From: Lachnospiraceae bacterium
Lineage (GTDB): Bacteria; Bacillota; Clostridia; Lachnospirales; Lachnospiraceae
DNA: 64,000 nucleotides
Reading direction: 5' to 3'
Assembly: GCA_017416465.1 (NCBI GenBank)
Contig: JAFQCK010000089.1
Span: 30,039 to 94,038 of the forward strand
This document shows, in pieces, positions 52,137-60,576 of this stretch. A model generated the notes under the pieces. It ran no database searches. It was not told the origin of the DNA and saw only the letters and a list, made by a program, of their open reading frames with translations. Every line of letters begins with the position of its first letter. Position 1 is the stretch's first letter. The translations under genes and the position numbers were made by a program.

Positions 52137-52964
52137 ATGAACATATTTAAATTAGAAATAAAACGTGCATTTAATAATAAATGGTTTGTTATTGCTTCGT
52201 TACTTGCTATAAGTTGTGTATTTTATAATAAATATCTTGTGTATGACAGAATAATGGATTCTAAAAAAATGATGGAAGAGTGGGGACATACTAATGTGTA
52301 TGATGAATTTATTAAATTTAATTTTTACTCTTATTGGTTGATTCAAACATTGGAAATGGGAACATTGTATCTTATTTATTTTATTGGTTTATTTGTAAGT
52401 CTTCCATATGGAGCTTCTTATTATTGGGATAAGAAATCAGGTATTGTAAAAAGTATTTGTACAAGGATTGATAAGAGAAAATATCTTAAGTCAAAATATT
52501 TGGCTGTGTTTATATCAGGGGGAGTGTGTGCAATGCTTCCGGTTATAGTGGATTTTTTTATGGCAAAACTTTGGGTACCTGTGGACTTTCCGTATCCTGA
52601 AACAATAGATGTTTTTGCGTTTACAGAGTGGCATGTTTTTGTTATTGATAAACCATATTTATCAGCTTTAATCTATGTATTTGTTTGGTTTATATTTGGA
52701 GGTGCAGTAGCAACTATATCGTTGTTGATTTCAACTATAAGTGACAATTTTTTTACAATTCAGCTTACTCCATTTATGTTGATTTTATTGATGTATTATA
52801 TACCTAACTTACATAATGAAAAATTATTTAATTGGGTTCCTCTTTATTTTCTGACATTATTTCAAACAACTAATCCGGGATATTGTGTTATTTTTTCAGT
52901 AATTATTATGAGTATAACTTATTTTGGATTTTATAATATTGAAATAAGAAAAGATGTTTTATAA
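52137..52964 (+). CDS. ABC-2-type membrane protein of the peptide-locus transporter
   Basis: A 275-aa polytopic protein with about six membrane helices (~17-33, 62-84, 118-138, 178-205, 212-232, 245-268). The cytoplasmic start MNIFKLEIKRAFNNKWFVI is typical of ABC-2 permeases. It has no ATPase next to it; the ATPase is at 54526, after two anchored proteins, with a second permease at 55148. Together they could form one heteromeric transporter for the secreted protein or for immunity. Confidence 0.75.
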   Translation: MNIFKLEIKRAFNNKWFVIASLLAISCVFYNKYLVYDRIMDSKKMMEEWGHTNVYDEFIKFNFYSYWLIQTLEMGTLYLIYFIGLFVSLPYGASYYWDKKSGIVKSICTRIDKRKYLKSKYLAVFISGGVCAMLPVIVDFFMAKLWVPVDFPYPETIDVFAFTEWHVFVIDKPYLSALIYVFVWFIFGGAVATISLLISTISDNFFTIQLTPFMLILLMYYIPNLHNEKLFNWVPLYFLTLFQTTNPGYCVIFSVIIMSITYFGFYNIEIRKDVL

Positions 52965-52981
52965 GTGTGGAGGAGTTGCTG

Positions 52982-53557
52982 ATGAGAAAAAAGAAAATCA
53001 AGTCAAAAGTAGTTATATTTTTGCTTATTATAATAGTAATTGTATATATTTTTGCATATTGTAATGCGAGAAGTGAATTTAATAGAGGTGAAGTTGTAAT
53101 TTATGAAAAGGGAGATACGGTTGAATATGGTGGTCTGGAATACAAGTTTAGTGCGAAAATATATACTTTGGAAGAATTAATGGATGAATATGGAGATTAT
53201 ATAAAACAACTTGATTATGGTAAAAGTGAAAAAGTATTTATTTTAGTTAAAAAACAATATAAGAGGATAGCACAGTCTGATGGTAAAGAAAGAAGAACAA
53301 CTTCATATATGGTAACTTCAAAATATTGGGGTGTAGGAGTGGAACCTGATATGCAGGATTATATACAGCCGGAGGAATATATTCGGGAAGAGGAGTTAGA
53401 AGTTGGCGAAAGTAGTTGGGGATATCAAGTATTTTCAATAGCTAAGTGCAATCATGCAAAAAGTGTGTGGAATAATGTATATAATGCAAAGGTATATTTT
53501 GAAATGCCTGACTATGAAGGTAGTGAATACTTAAGAAAGGTTGAGTTGATTAATTGA
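52982..53557 (+). CDS. Membrane-anchored protein with predicted beta-sandwich domain
   Basis: A 191-aa protein: a basic N-terminus, one membrane helix (~10-27) and an external domain beginning GEVVIYEKGDTVEYGGLEY, a pattern seen in immunoglobulin-like DUF4352-type domains that start with a target-exposing strand. It is not a clear paralogue of the 310-aa family, but its neighbour overlaps it (TGATG). GGAGGAG lies six bases before ATG 52982. A role as transporter accessory or immunity protein is inferred from context. Confidence 0.7.
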   Translation: MRKKKIKSKVVIFLLIIIVIVYIFAYCNARSEFNRGEVVIYEKGDTVEYGGLEYKFSAKIYTLEELMDEYGDYIKQLDYGKSEKVFILVKKQYKRIAQSDGKERRTTSYMVTSKYWGVGVEPDMQDYIQPEEYIREEELEVGESSWGYQVFSIAKCNHAKSVWNNVYNAKVYFEMPDYEGSEYLRKVELIN

Positions 53558-54501
53558 TGAAGAAAAGAGTGTATGTTACAAGTGTAATTGCTGTATTTAT
53601 CATTTGTTTTGTTGTAATGGCAATGAGAGTAAAGTATGTCGCAGAAAATTATAATTCAAATAAAGATGAAAATATTAATGAAGAAGAAACTACAACAGAA
53701 TATGTAAACATTATGGACATAGTTGATGAACTTCCAGAGTATGACCCGGGATATCTTAAGGATTTAAAAATGAAATTTGAGTGGTGTAGATGTTTATTTC
53801 CCGAAGTAAAGGATTATGACCCTGATAATAAAGTTGCTAAAAATGGTTGTTATGGATATACAACTGCGGAAGCAAATGAAAGAGGTTTAGTTACCAAAGA
53901 AGTCGACTTTTATGATAGAGACCATGAACTTCCAGTTGAGTTACAAGGAAAAGGTATCTATAACAAAGAAATTGTGTATTCAAAGGGAGAGAGTTTTGAA
54001 TTAAAATCAGAAAGCCTATCAGGCAAAGCTGATAATGTGAAAATAGAAGATAATGTACTTGGTTTAGAAGAAAAATATTTCTTTGATTTATATGAAGTTA
54101 CTGAAGCTCTTAAGAATAATCAGGTGCTTGTAACTGTTGATATAGAGCTTACATCTTCAAGTAACTGGGTAGTTGAGTCGGATATAGTACCGACGCTAAT
54201 TTATTTATCTGATAATGAAGATTGTTTAAAGGTTATTGACGAAGAAATGAATGAGGAGGGGATATATGAGGAAGCAAGACCGGTATATTATGATTTAGGA
54301 TTTTATGATTTAGATACAGATGAAAATTGCTTTCTTTACCCAATGAGAAGAGAAGAAACTGTGAGTTTTAAAGTAGGTTATCTTGTTGATAAAGATAAAA
54401 TGGATAATGCGTATTTTCATTATGATACATTTGATACCGAACATATAGAAAATTCGTATAACTATATTTATGATGTGTTGGTAAAATTAGATGAAAATTA
54501 G
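53557..54501 (+). CDS. Membrane-anchored envelope protein, paralogue 4
   Basis: A 314-aa paralogue (anchor helix ~7-24, DNKVAKNGCYGYTTAEANE, SSSNWVVESDIVPTLIYLSD, REETVSFKVGYLVDKDKMDNAY, YIYDVLVKLDEN). Compared with paralogues 2 and 3 it carries a WCRCLFPEVKDY insertion adding a cysteine. The start overlaps the previous stop (TGATG), so it is translationally coupled to it and co-expressed with the transporter. Confidence 0.78.
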   Translation: MKKRVYVTSVIAVFIICFVVMAMRVKYVAENYNSNKDENINEEETTTEYVNIMDIVDELPEYDPGYLKDLKMKFEWCRCLFPEVKDYDPDNKVAKNGCYGYTTAEANERGLVTKEVDFYDRDHELPVELQGKGIYNKEIVYSKGESFELKSESLSGKADNVKIEDNVLGLEEKYFFDLYEVTEALKNNQVLVTVDIELTSSSNWVVESDIVPTLIYLSDNEDCLKVIDEEMNEEGIYEEARPVYYDLGFYDLDTDENCFLYPMRREETVSFKVGYLVDKDKMDNAYFHYDTFDTEHIENSYNYIYDVLVKLDEN

Positions 54502-54525
54502 TTTTATAAAAAAGAGGTATAATTA

Positions 54526-55173
54526 ATGTATATAGAATTAAAAAACTTAGAAAAAGTAATGGGCAAAAAAGTTATATTACATAACATTAATTTAAGAATG
54601 GAAGGTGGAAAGGTTTATGGTTTAAAAGGCAAAAATGGTTGTGGAAAAACTATGCTTATGAGAGCTATAGCAGGTCTTATCAAACCAACCGCTGGAGAGA
54701 TTATTATTAATGACGAAATACTATGGAAAAATATTACATTTCCAAGAAGTATGGGTATTTTAATTGAAAATCCTTCATTTATTAACGGAGCAACAGGATT
54801 TGATAATCTAAAGATGATTGCATCAATTAAGGGAGTTGCGACTGACGAGCAGATTGCAGATTCTTTAGAACGTGTAGGACTTGACCCGAACGATACAAGA
54901 AAGTATAGAAAATATTCGTTAGGAATGAAGCAAAAGCTTGGAATAGCTTGTGCCATAATGGAAAATCCTGATATTGTAATTTTAGATGAACCGATTAATG
55001 CAATTGATAGAGAGGGTGTATTACTTGTAAGAACTATCTTAGATACCTTAAGAAGTGAAAATAAAATCATAATTATTGCGTGTCATGATGCTGAAGAGAT
55101 GGAAATGCTTGCAGACGAAATATATGAAATGGAAAATGGTGAGATAATTGAAAAAAGGAATAATAAGGTATGA
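54526..55173 (+). CDS. ABC transporter ATP-binding protein of the peptide locus
   Basis: A 215-aa ATPase: Walker A GKNGCGKTM, Q-loop ILIENPSFI, signature YSLGMKQKLGIACA, Walker B VILDEPINAID and H-loop ACHDAEE. The signature SLGMKQ is typical of bacitracin/lantibiotic-type (BcrA-like) ATPases that serve self-protection or export. Its 3' end overlaps the following permease. Confidence 0.88.
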   Translation: MYIELKNLEKVMGKKVILHNINLRMEGGKVYGLKGKNGCGKTMLMRAIAGLIKPTAGEIIINDEILWKNITFPRSMGILIENPSFINGATGFDNLKMIASIKGVATDEQIADSLERVGLDPNDTRKYRKYSLGMKQKLGIACAIMENPDIVILDEPINAIDREGVLLVRTILDTLRSENKIIIIACHDAEEMEMLADEIYEMENGEIIEKRNNKV

Positions 55174-55981
55174 TTTAATTACAGGCTTTAGAAATAACTT
55201 AAGTAAAATTATTGTATTTTTTGTAATGATTACATTAATAAATATTATAGCCTGTACAAATATTGGAGATATCGAAAGTACATATGGAATAAAAGCAACG
55301 GTTACGGATTATTTCTGTGTAATAATCGGAGGACCTAAGTACATATTTGAAGGTGCTTTAGAAACATATCAGATACCTGTACTATGGTTGTTGCCACAGA
55401 TTATGATATCTTATATAGTTGGCTATTATGCAATGACAGATATTGATAAAGAAGGCGTACAGATGTTAGTGAGAGCAAATACAAGAAGAAAATGGTGGAT
55501 AAGCAAGTGCATATGGAATGGAACTATGATAATCTTTTTGTATCTTGTTATGTACGGAGTAACATTTGTAAATGCATTAGCAAATGAAGCAGAAATGAAA
55601 TATGATTTTACTCAGGAAGTCATTAATAACCTTTGTGAAATTTATTCGGTAACAGGAAGTAAAACAGAAGTTATACTGACTTTAATATTTATGCCACTGC
55701 TTGTGTCAATTACACTTAATATGATGCAGATGACAATTGCATTGATTTTTTCGCCAATTGTTGGATTTATATGTTCTCAGAGTATAGTATTTCTTTCAAC
55801 GATAATAACGAATAAGTGGCTTATATCTAATTATGGAATGCTATCACATAGTAAGCTTACATGTATGAGTGATATTGTTTTGAAAGAGGGAATTATAAGG
55901 TGCGTGGTATTGTATGCTATAGCTGTTTTTGTGGGGAATGTGTATTTTAGAAGATATGATGTTGTGGTTAGGGGAGAATAG
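55148..55981 (+). CDS. Second ABC-2-type membrane protein of the peptide locus
   Basis: A 277-aa polytopic protein with about six membrane helices (first at ~15-35; last at ~250-268). It starts at TTG 55148 inside the ATPase gene, so the two are translationally coupled. It is not closely similar to the permease at 52137, suggesting a heterodimeric membrane part. Family assignment (DUF2705-like) is only a possibility. Confidence 0.75.
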   Translation: MKKGIIRYDLITGFRNNLSKIIVFFVMITLINIIACTNIGDIESTYGIKATVTDYFCVIIGGPKYIFEGALETYQIPVLWLLPQIMISYIVGYYAMTDIDKEGVQMLVRANTRRKWWISKCIWNGTMIIFLYLVMYGVTFVNALANEAEMKYDFTQEVINNLCEIYSVTGSKTEVILTLIFMPLLVSITLNMMQMTIALIFSPIVGFICSQSIVFLSTIITNKWLISNYGMLSHSKLTCMSDIVLKEGIIRCVVLYAIAVFVGNVYFRRYDVVVRGE

Positions 55982-56023
55982 GATATAAGTATTTTTTCAT
56001 TTAGTTTAAGATTTTATGAAATG

Positions 56024-56061
56024 AGATTGTTGTAAGAATGAACTGCAACAATCTTTTTTTT
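56024..56061 (+). terminator. Terminator of the peptide-transporter operon
   Basis: AGATTGTTG (56024-56032) pairs with 56046-56054 and runs into eight Ts. Related in sequence to the hairpins at 535 and 61778. Confidence 0.85.
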
Positions 56062-56106
56062 GATATTATTTACAAACATAAAGTTTCATACTAAATTATG
56101 TAAAAT

Positions 56107-56213
56107 GAGGAATAGTAGGATGGTTCGGGCAAGAGATATCCGACTAAATGTGGAAACTTGAGGAATAGTTGGAGTAAGAGGAAGCGGAAGAACCCGACTA
56201 AATGTGGAAGATA
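56107..56213 (+). repeat. Two-unit tandem hairpin repeat upstream of the T-box
   Basis: Units begin GAGGAATAGT at 56107 and 56160 (53 bp apart) and end CCGACTAAATGTGGAA. Each can pair TAGTAGGAT-like with ATCCGACTA-like ends. The pattern is that of the larger array at 56658-57028. Confidence 0.6.
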
Positions 56214-56325
56214 GTAGATGATACTATTCGTATAGCACAATGCAGAACTCATTATGGAGATAAATAATTGTTATATACAGAATAGTAATAAAAAAATCGT
56301 AATGAAAAATTACTCTTATGACTTA

Positions 56326-56354
56326 TTGACAAACCTAATCAAAATGTTTATACT
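56326..56354 (+). promoter_or_regulatory. Promoter of the thrS T-box transcript
   Basis: TTGACA (56326-56331), 17-bp spacer, TATACT (56349-56354). It places the transcript start near 56361, just before the T-box leader. Confidence 0.82.
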
Positions 56355-56361
56355 TAACTAA

Positions 56362-56625
56362 ACTAAAAATAATAACACGATGACGAGACGAGTAAGTATT
56401 GCAGAGGATTCAGAGAGAGATGTGATATGCTGTGAGCATCTTATCCAAGCATTACCGAAGACTACCTCTGAGTGCCCCCAATCCGGGCCGTTGATTACGT
56501 TACAATCTAATGAGTGGTATGGAATAGTTTTATAGATTTTTTTATAGAATAGTTCTATACAATCAGGGTGGAACCGCGATATATCGTCCCTTATGACTTA
56601 ATGTCATAAGGGATTTTGTGTTTTA
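56362..56625 (+). promoter_or_regulatory. tRNA-Thr T-box leader
   Basis: The T-box sequence AGGGTGGAACCGCG (56565-56578) is unmistakable. The specifier region reads ATT-ACC-GAA (ACC at 56454-56456), a threonine codon, inside a stem closed by CAGAGG (56402-56407) and CCTCTG (56465-56470). The terminator is CCCTTATGAC (56588-56597) with 56603-56612 and T-rich tail. Uncharged tRNA-Thr would allow antitermination. Confidence 0.92.
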
Positions 56626-56657
56626 TGAAATTGTGTAGGAATAAGTTGCTCTATTGG

Positions 56658-57028
56658 TTTAGTAGGTATCTTTTGGAAGATAATACCAACTAAATAAAGA
56701 AAAAGAGCAATTAGTTGGTACACCATGAATAGGAAATCCCAACTAGATATAAAAAATTAGCAATTAGTTGGTATATCATGAATAGGAAATCCCAACTAGA
56801 TATAAAAAATCAGCAATTAGTTGGTACATTATGAATAGTAAGCACCAACTAAACCTAAAAAATAGGAGTTTAGTTGGTATAATACAAGAAATTCATACCA
56901 ACTAAATCAAAAAAACAGAAGTTTAATTGGTATTTCAAAAAGTATAAATACCAACTAAATATATATTTTTATTATTAAATTGGTATTTCTGATGATTATA
57001 TACTGACAATATATCATTAGAATTAAAA
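56658..57028 (+). repeat. Tandem array of hairpin repeats with exact 53-bp period
   Basis: Units start at 56658, 56711, 56764, 56817, 56870, 56923 and 56976. Consensus ends are TTAGTTGGTA and ACCAACTAAA, which pair in each unit (12 bp in the unit at 56870). Units 2 and 3 are almost identical, while the outer units diverge and the last lacks its right arm. It holds no ORF of note and lies between the T-box terminator and thrS. Confidence 0.82.
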
Positions 57029-57100
57029 TACTGATGAAAGTTAATAAAATAGGCATTATTAGATAATGAGTATTAAATGTAAACAAATATACTGGAAAGG

Positions 57101-57180
57101 TATAATGGTTGAAAGAAATAAATGAAAGAAATAAAGAAAAGAAAGGAAAAGTGCAATCTGCCCCTTCTTTCAACCTTTTT
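57101..57180 (+). terminator. Possible second promoter -10 and long-loop terminator before thrS
   Basis: TATAAT at 57101-57106 (weak TGTAAA 17 bp upstream) abuts a perfect 11-bp stem GGTTGAAAGAA (57107-57117) with 57165-57175 and a TTTTTATTT tail. The 47-nt purine-rich loop is unusual. Confidence 0.5.
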
Positions 57181-57189
57181 ATTTGGCAG

Positions 57190-57211
57190 TTTCGTAAGCA
57201 GACTTACGAAA
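57190..57211 (+). promoter_or_regulatory. Hairpin over the thrS translation-start region
   Basis: A perfect 9-bp stem TTTCGTAAG/CTTACGAAA with a 4-nt loop ends 16 bases before the thrS ATG, where only a weak GGG ribosome site is seen. Confidence 0.5.
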
Positions 57212-57227
57212 TGCACGGGTATAAACT

Positions 57228-59186
57228 ATGAAGATTACTTTAAAAGATGGCTCTGTAAAAGAGTATTCAAATGAAATGTCAGTTATTGATATTGCAAATG
57301 ATATCAGTGAAGGTCTTGCAAGAGCAGCATGTGCAGGAGAGATTAATGGAGAGGTTGTAGACTTAAGAACAGTTGTGAGTGAAGATTGTGAACTTAACAT
57401 TCTTACATTCAATGATGAAAAAGGTAAAGCTGCATACAGACATACAGCATCTCACGTACTTGCAGAGGCAGTTAAAAGACTTTATCCTGAAGCAAAGCTC
57501 GCTATCGGACCATCAATTGATACAGGTTTCTACTATGATTTTGAATGTGAACCTTTTACAAGAGAGGATTTAGACAAAATCGAAGCAGAGATGAAAAAAG
57601 TTATTAAAGAAAATGCAACTTTAGAGAAATTTGAACTTCCAAGAGAAGAAGCTATTAAATTTATGGAAGAAAGAAATGAGCCATATAAAGTAGAGCTTAT
57701 TAGAGATTTACCGGAAGATGCAGTTATTTCATTCTATAAACAGGGAGAATTTACAGACCTTTGTGCAGGTCCTCATCTTATGAAGACAGGTGTAATTAAA
57801 GCGTTCAAGCTTATTTCATCTTCAGGTGCATATTGGAGAGGTAATTCTGATAACAAGATGCTTACAAGAATTTACGGAACAGCTTATACAAAGAAAGCTG
57901 ATTTGGAAGAATATTTAGCATATCTTGAAGATATTAAGAAACGTGACCATAACAAGCTTGGTAGAGAAATGGAATTATTTACAACTGTTGATGTTATCGG
58001 TCAGGGACTTCCACTTATTATGCCAAAGGGAGAGATTATGCTTAGAACTCTTCAGAGATGGATTGAAGATGAAGAAGAAAAACGTGGATATGTAAGAACA
58101 AAGACACCACTTATGGCAAAATCAGATTTATATAAGATTTCAGGACATTGGGACCACTATAAAGAGGGTATGTTCGTTCTTGGAGACGAAGAAAAAGACA
58201 AAGAAGTATTTGCTTTAAGACCAATGACATGTCCATTCCAGTATTATGTATATAAATCAAGTCAGAAGAGTTACAGAGATTTACCAATCAGATATGGTGA
58301 AACATCTACACTCTTTAGAAATGAAGATTCAGGTGAGATGCATGGACTTACAAGAGTTCGTCAGTTTACAATTTCAGAAGGTCATCTTGTTGTAAGACCT
58401 GACCAGATGGTTGAAGAATTTAAGGGATGTCTTGCTTTAGCAAAACATTGTCTTGAAGTACTTGGTGTTGAAGAAGATGTAACCTACCATTTATCAAAAT
58501 GGGACCCTGAAAATAAAGAAAAATACATTGGAGAACCTGAAGTTTGGGAAGAAACAGAAGGACACATCCGTGGAATTTTACAGGAATTAGGTGTTAATTT
58601 CACAGAAGATGTTGGAGAAGCAGCTTTCTATGGTCCTAAGGTAGATATTAATGCTAAGAATGTTTATGGTAAAGAAGATACAATGATTACAATTCAGTGG
58701 GATGCTTTACTTGCTGAACAGTTTGATATGTATTATGTTGACCAGAATGGTGATAAGGTAAGACCTTATATTATTCACAGAACATCTATGGGTTGTTATG
58801 AAAGAACACTTGCTTGGTTAATTGAAAAATATGCAGGATTATTCCCAACATGGCTTTGTCCTGAACAGGTAAGAGTACTTCCTATTTCAGAAAAATATGC
58901 AGACTATGCTAATAAGGTAGGCGAAGAACTTAAGAATAACGGAATCAGATGCAGTGTTGACAACCGTTCAGAAAAGATTGGTTTCAAGATTAGAGAATCA
59001 AGACTTGAAAGAGTTCCTTATATGCTTGTAGTAGGTCAGAAGGAAGAAGAAGAAGGAAAGGTATCAGTTAGAAGCCGTTATCTTGGAGATGAAGGTCAGA
59101 AAGAACTTTCAGAGTTCGTTGACTTTATTTGTAAAGAAATAAGAACAAAAGAAATCAGAAAAATTGAAGTAGAGGAAAATAAATAA
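57228..59186 (+). CDS. thrS: Threonine-tRNA ligase
   Basis: A 652-aa enzyme that charges tRNA-Thr. Domains: TGS (~1-60), editing domain with the HTASHVLAEAVKRL and DLCAGPH motifs (~65-220), catalytic class II core with zinc ligands (MTCPFQYY, EGHLVV, IHRTSMG) and an anticodon-binding domain (~545-640). ATG 57228 starts the TGS domain (MKITLKDGSVKEYSNEMS). It is controlled by the upstream T-box but at unusual distance. Confidence 0.97.
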   Translation: MKITLKDGSVKEYSNEMSVIDIANDISEGLARAACAGEINGEVVDLRTVVSEDCELNILTFNDEKGKAAYRHTASHVLAEAVKRLYPEAKLAIGPSIDTGFYYDFECEPFTREDLDKIEAEMKKVIKENATLEKFELPREEAIKFMEERNEPYKVELIRDLPEDAVISFYKQGEFTDLCAGPHLMKTGVIKAFKLISSSGAYWRGNSDNKMLTRIYGTAYTKKADLEEYLAYLEDIKKRDHNKLGREMELFTTVDVIGQGLPLIMPKGEIMLRTLQRWIEDEEEKRGYVRTKTPLMAKSDLYKISGHWDHYKEGMFVLGDEEKDKEVFALRPMTCPFQYYVYKSSQKSYRDLPIRYGETSTLFRNEDSGEMHGLTRVRQFTISEGHLVVRPDQMVEEFKGCLALAKHCLEVLGVEEDVTYHLSKWDPENKEKYIGEPEVWEETEGHIRGILQELGVNFTEDVGEAAFYGPKVDINAKNVYGKEDTMITIQWDALLAEQFDMYYVDQNGDKVRPYIIHRTSMGCYERTLAWLIEKYAGLFPTWLCPEQVRVLPISEKYADYANKVGEELKNNGIRCSVDNRSEKIGFKIRESRLERVPYMLVVGQKEEEEGKVSVRSRYLGDEGQKELSEFVDFICKEIRTKEIRKIEVEENK

Positions 59187-59200
59187 GACGTCATATAGAA

Positions 59201-60034
59201 ATGAGGATTGGTTTGGAAAAATTCAAAAATATCATTTTAGTTGTAATTATTTCTTTGATAATTATTTTGACAATAGCAATATTTTACCAATTAATAGGGA
59301 ATAATTTCTTTAAAAATGATGGAAAAGGTAAGGAAACTGAAGTGGATAATGAGATTTCTGAAACAAAAGATACAACTACTTCTGATAATCAGAATGTAAA
59401 TAATCCAAATATAGGTTCTGAAATTGTTAGCACAGTAAGAACAACGCTTTGCGAAGGCTTTTATTACGAGCCGATTAGTGATGAGTTAAAAGCATATATT
59501 ACAGGTAAATCCTATAAAGAAAATGAATATATAGATTATAGTGATTTACGTTATGTAACAGTTAAGTATGTAGATTTTAATAATGAGGTTTGTGAAGGTA
59601 AGCTGATAGTAAATGTACAGGTTGCAGATGATATTTTGGCAATTTTTAAAGAGTTATTTGATGCAAAGTATCAGATTGAGAAAATCAGACTTATAGATGA
59701 GTATGATGCGAATGACGATGCTTCAATGGAAGATAATAATACTTCAGCATTTAATTTCAGGCTTATTGACGGACAGGATACAATTTCAGACCACAGTTAT
59801 GGAATTGCCATTGATATTAATCCGCTCTACAATCCTTATGTGAGAAGAGGATTTGGCGATAGAGATGTGTTGCCGGTAAATGGAACTGAATATGCTGACA
59901 GAACTAAGGATTTTGAGCATAAAATCGTTAAAGGTGATGTGTGTTATAACGCATTTATAAATCGAGGCTGGAAATGGGGCGGAGAATGGAATTCACCGAT
60001 AGATTATCAGCATTTTTATAAAGCGATTTCATAA
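59201..60034 (+). CDS. M15-family (VanY-like) peptidase, membrane anchored
   Basis: A 277-aa protein. An N-terminal membrane helix (~10-30), a Thr/Asn/Asp spacer and a C-terminal M15_4 domain follow. The zinc ligands are visible as SDHSYGIAIDINP (His ~198, Asp ~205) and the final GWKWGGEW...DYQHF (His near the end). Such enzymes cut D-Ala or L-Ala-D-Glu bonds in peptidoglycan stems. It follows thrS by 14 nt and is probably co-transcribed. Confidence 0.85.
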   Translation: MRIGLEKFKNIILVVIISLIIILTIAIFYQLIGNNFFKNDGKGKETEVDNEISETKDTTTSDNQNVNNPNIGSEIVSTVRTTLCEGFYYEPISDELKAYITGKSYKENEYIDYSDLRYVTVKYVDFNNEVCEGKLIVNVQVADDILAIFKELFDAKYQIEKIRLIDEYDANDDASMEDNNTSAFNFRLIDGQDTISDHSYGIAIDINPLYNPYVRRGFGDRDVLPVNGTEYADRTKDFEHKIVKGDVCYNAFINRGWKWGGEWNSPIDYQHFYKAIS

Positions 60035-60062
60035 AAGTCAGAACTAAAAAATAGAGGAATAT

Positions 60063-60545
60063 ATGAAACTTACGACATTATGTTATATCGAAAAAGATGA
60101 CTCATATCTGATGCTTCACAGAAATAAAAAGAAAAATGATTTAAGTCACGATATGTGGATTGGTGTTGGTGGTCATTTTGAAGATGAAGAGACACCTTTA
60201 GAATGTCTTTTAAGAGAAGTGAAAGAAGAGACAGGTTTGACCCTTACAAGTTGGAAATTAAGAGGAATTGTTACATTTTTATCTGATGAGGCAGAAGGCG
60301 AGTATATGTTTTTATATACTGCCGATGCCTTTATCGGTGAAATGATTGAGTGTGATGAAGGAGAGCTTAAATTTATAAAAAAAAGCGAGCTTAATAACTT
60401 GTATTTTTGGGAAGGTGATAGGATTTTCCTAAAGCTTATAAGTGAAAATCATCCTTTTTTTGATTTAAAACTTGTGTATGAAGGCAAAAAACTTGTTAAG
60501 GCTATTTTGGATGGGGAAATTATTGAAAATGAAAGTTATGTATAA
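60063..60545 (+). CDS. Nudix hydrolase, MutT-like
   Basis: A 160-aa protein with an intact Nudix box, GGHFEDEETPLECLLREVKE followed by ETGL, coordinating Mg2+. The early TTLCYIEKDDSYLMLHRNKK and MWIGVGGH fit the 8-oxo-dGTP diphosphatase (MutT/YtkD-like) group. Substrate is inferred, not proven. It is 28 nt after the peptidase gene. Confidence 0.88.
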   Translation: MKLTTLCYIEKDDSYLMLHRNKKKNDLSHDMWIGVGGHFEDEETPLECLLREVKEETGLTLTSWKLRGIVTFLSDEAEGEYMFLYTADAFIGEMIECDEGELKFIKKSELNNLYFWEGDRIFLKLISENHPFFDLKLVYEGKKLVKAILDGEIIENESYV

Positions 60546-60576
60546 ATGTATTTGTATATAAGAAAGAAGGAAAATG

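Noticed and set aside
56658-57028. Regular repeats that might be a CRISPR array
   Set aside because: The period is regular (53 bp) but repeats have no unique spacers between them; the whole unit is duplicated and forms hairpins, and no cas gene is near.
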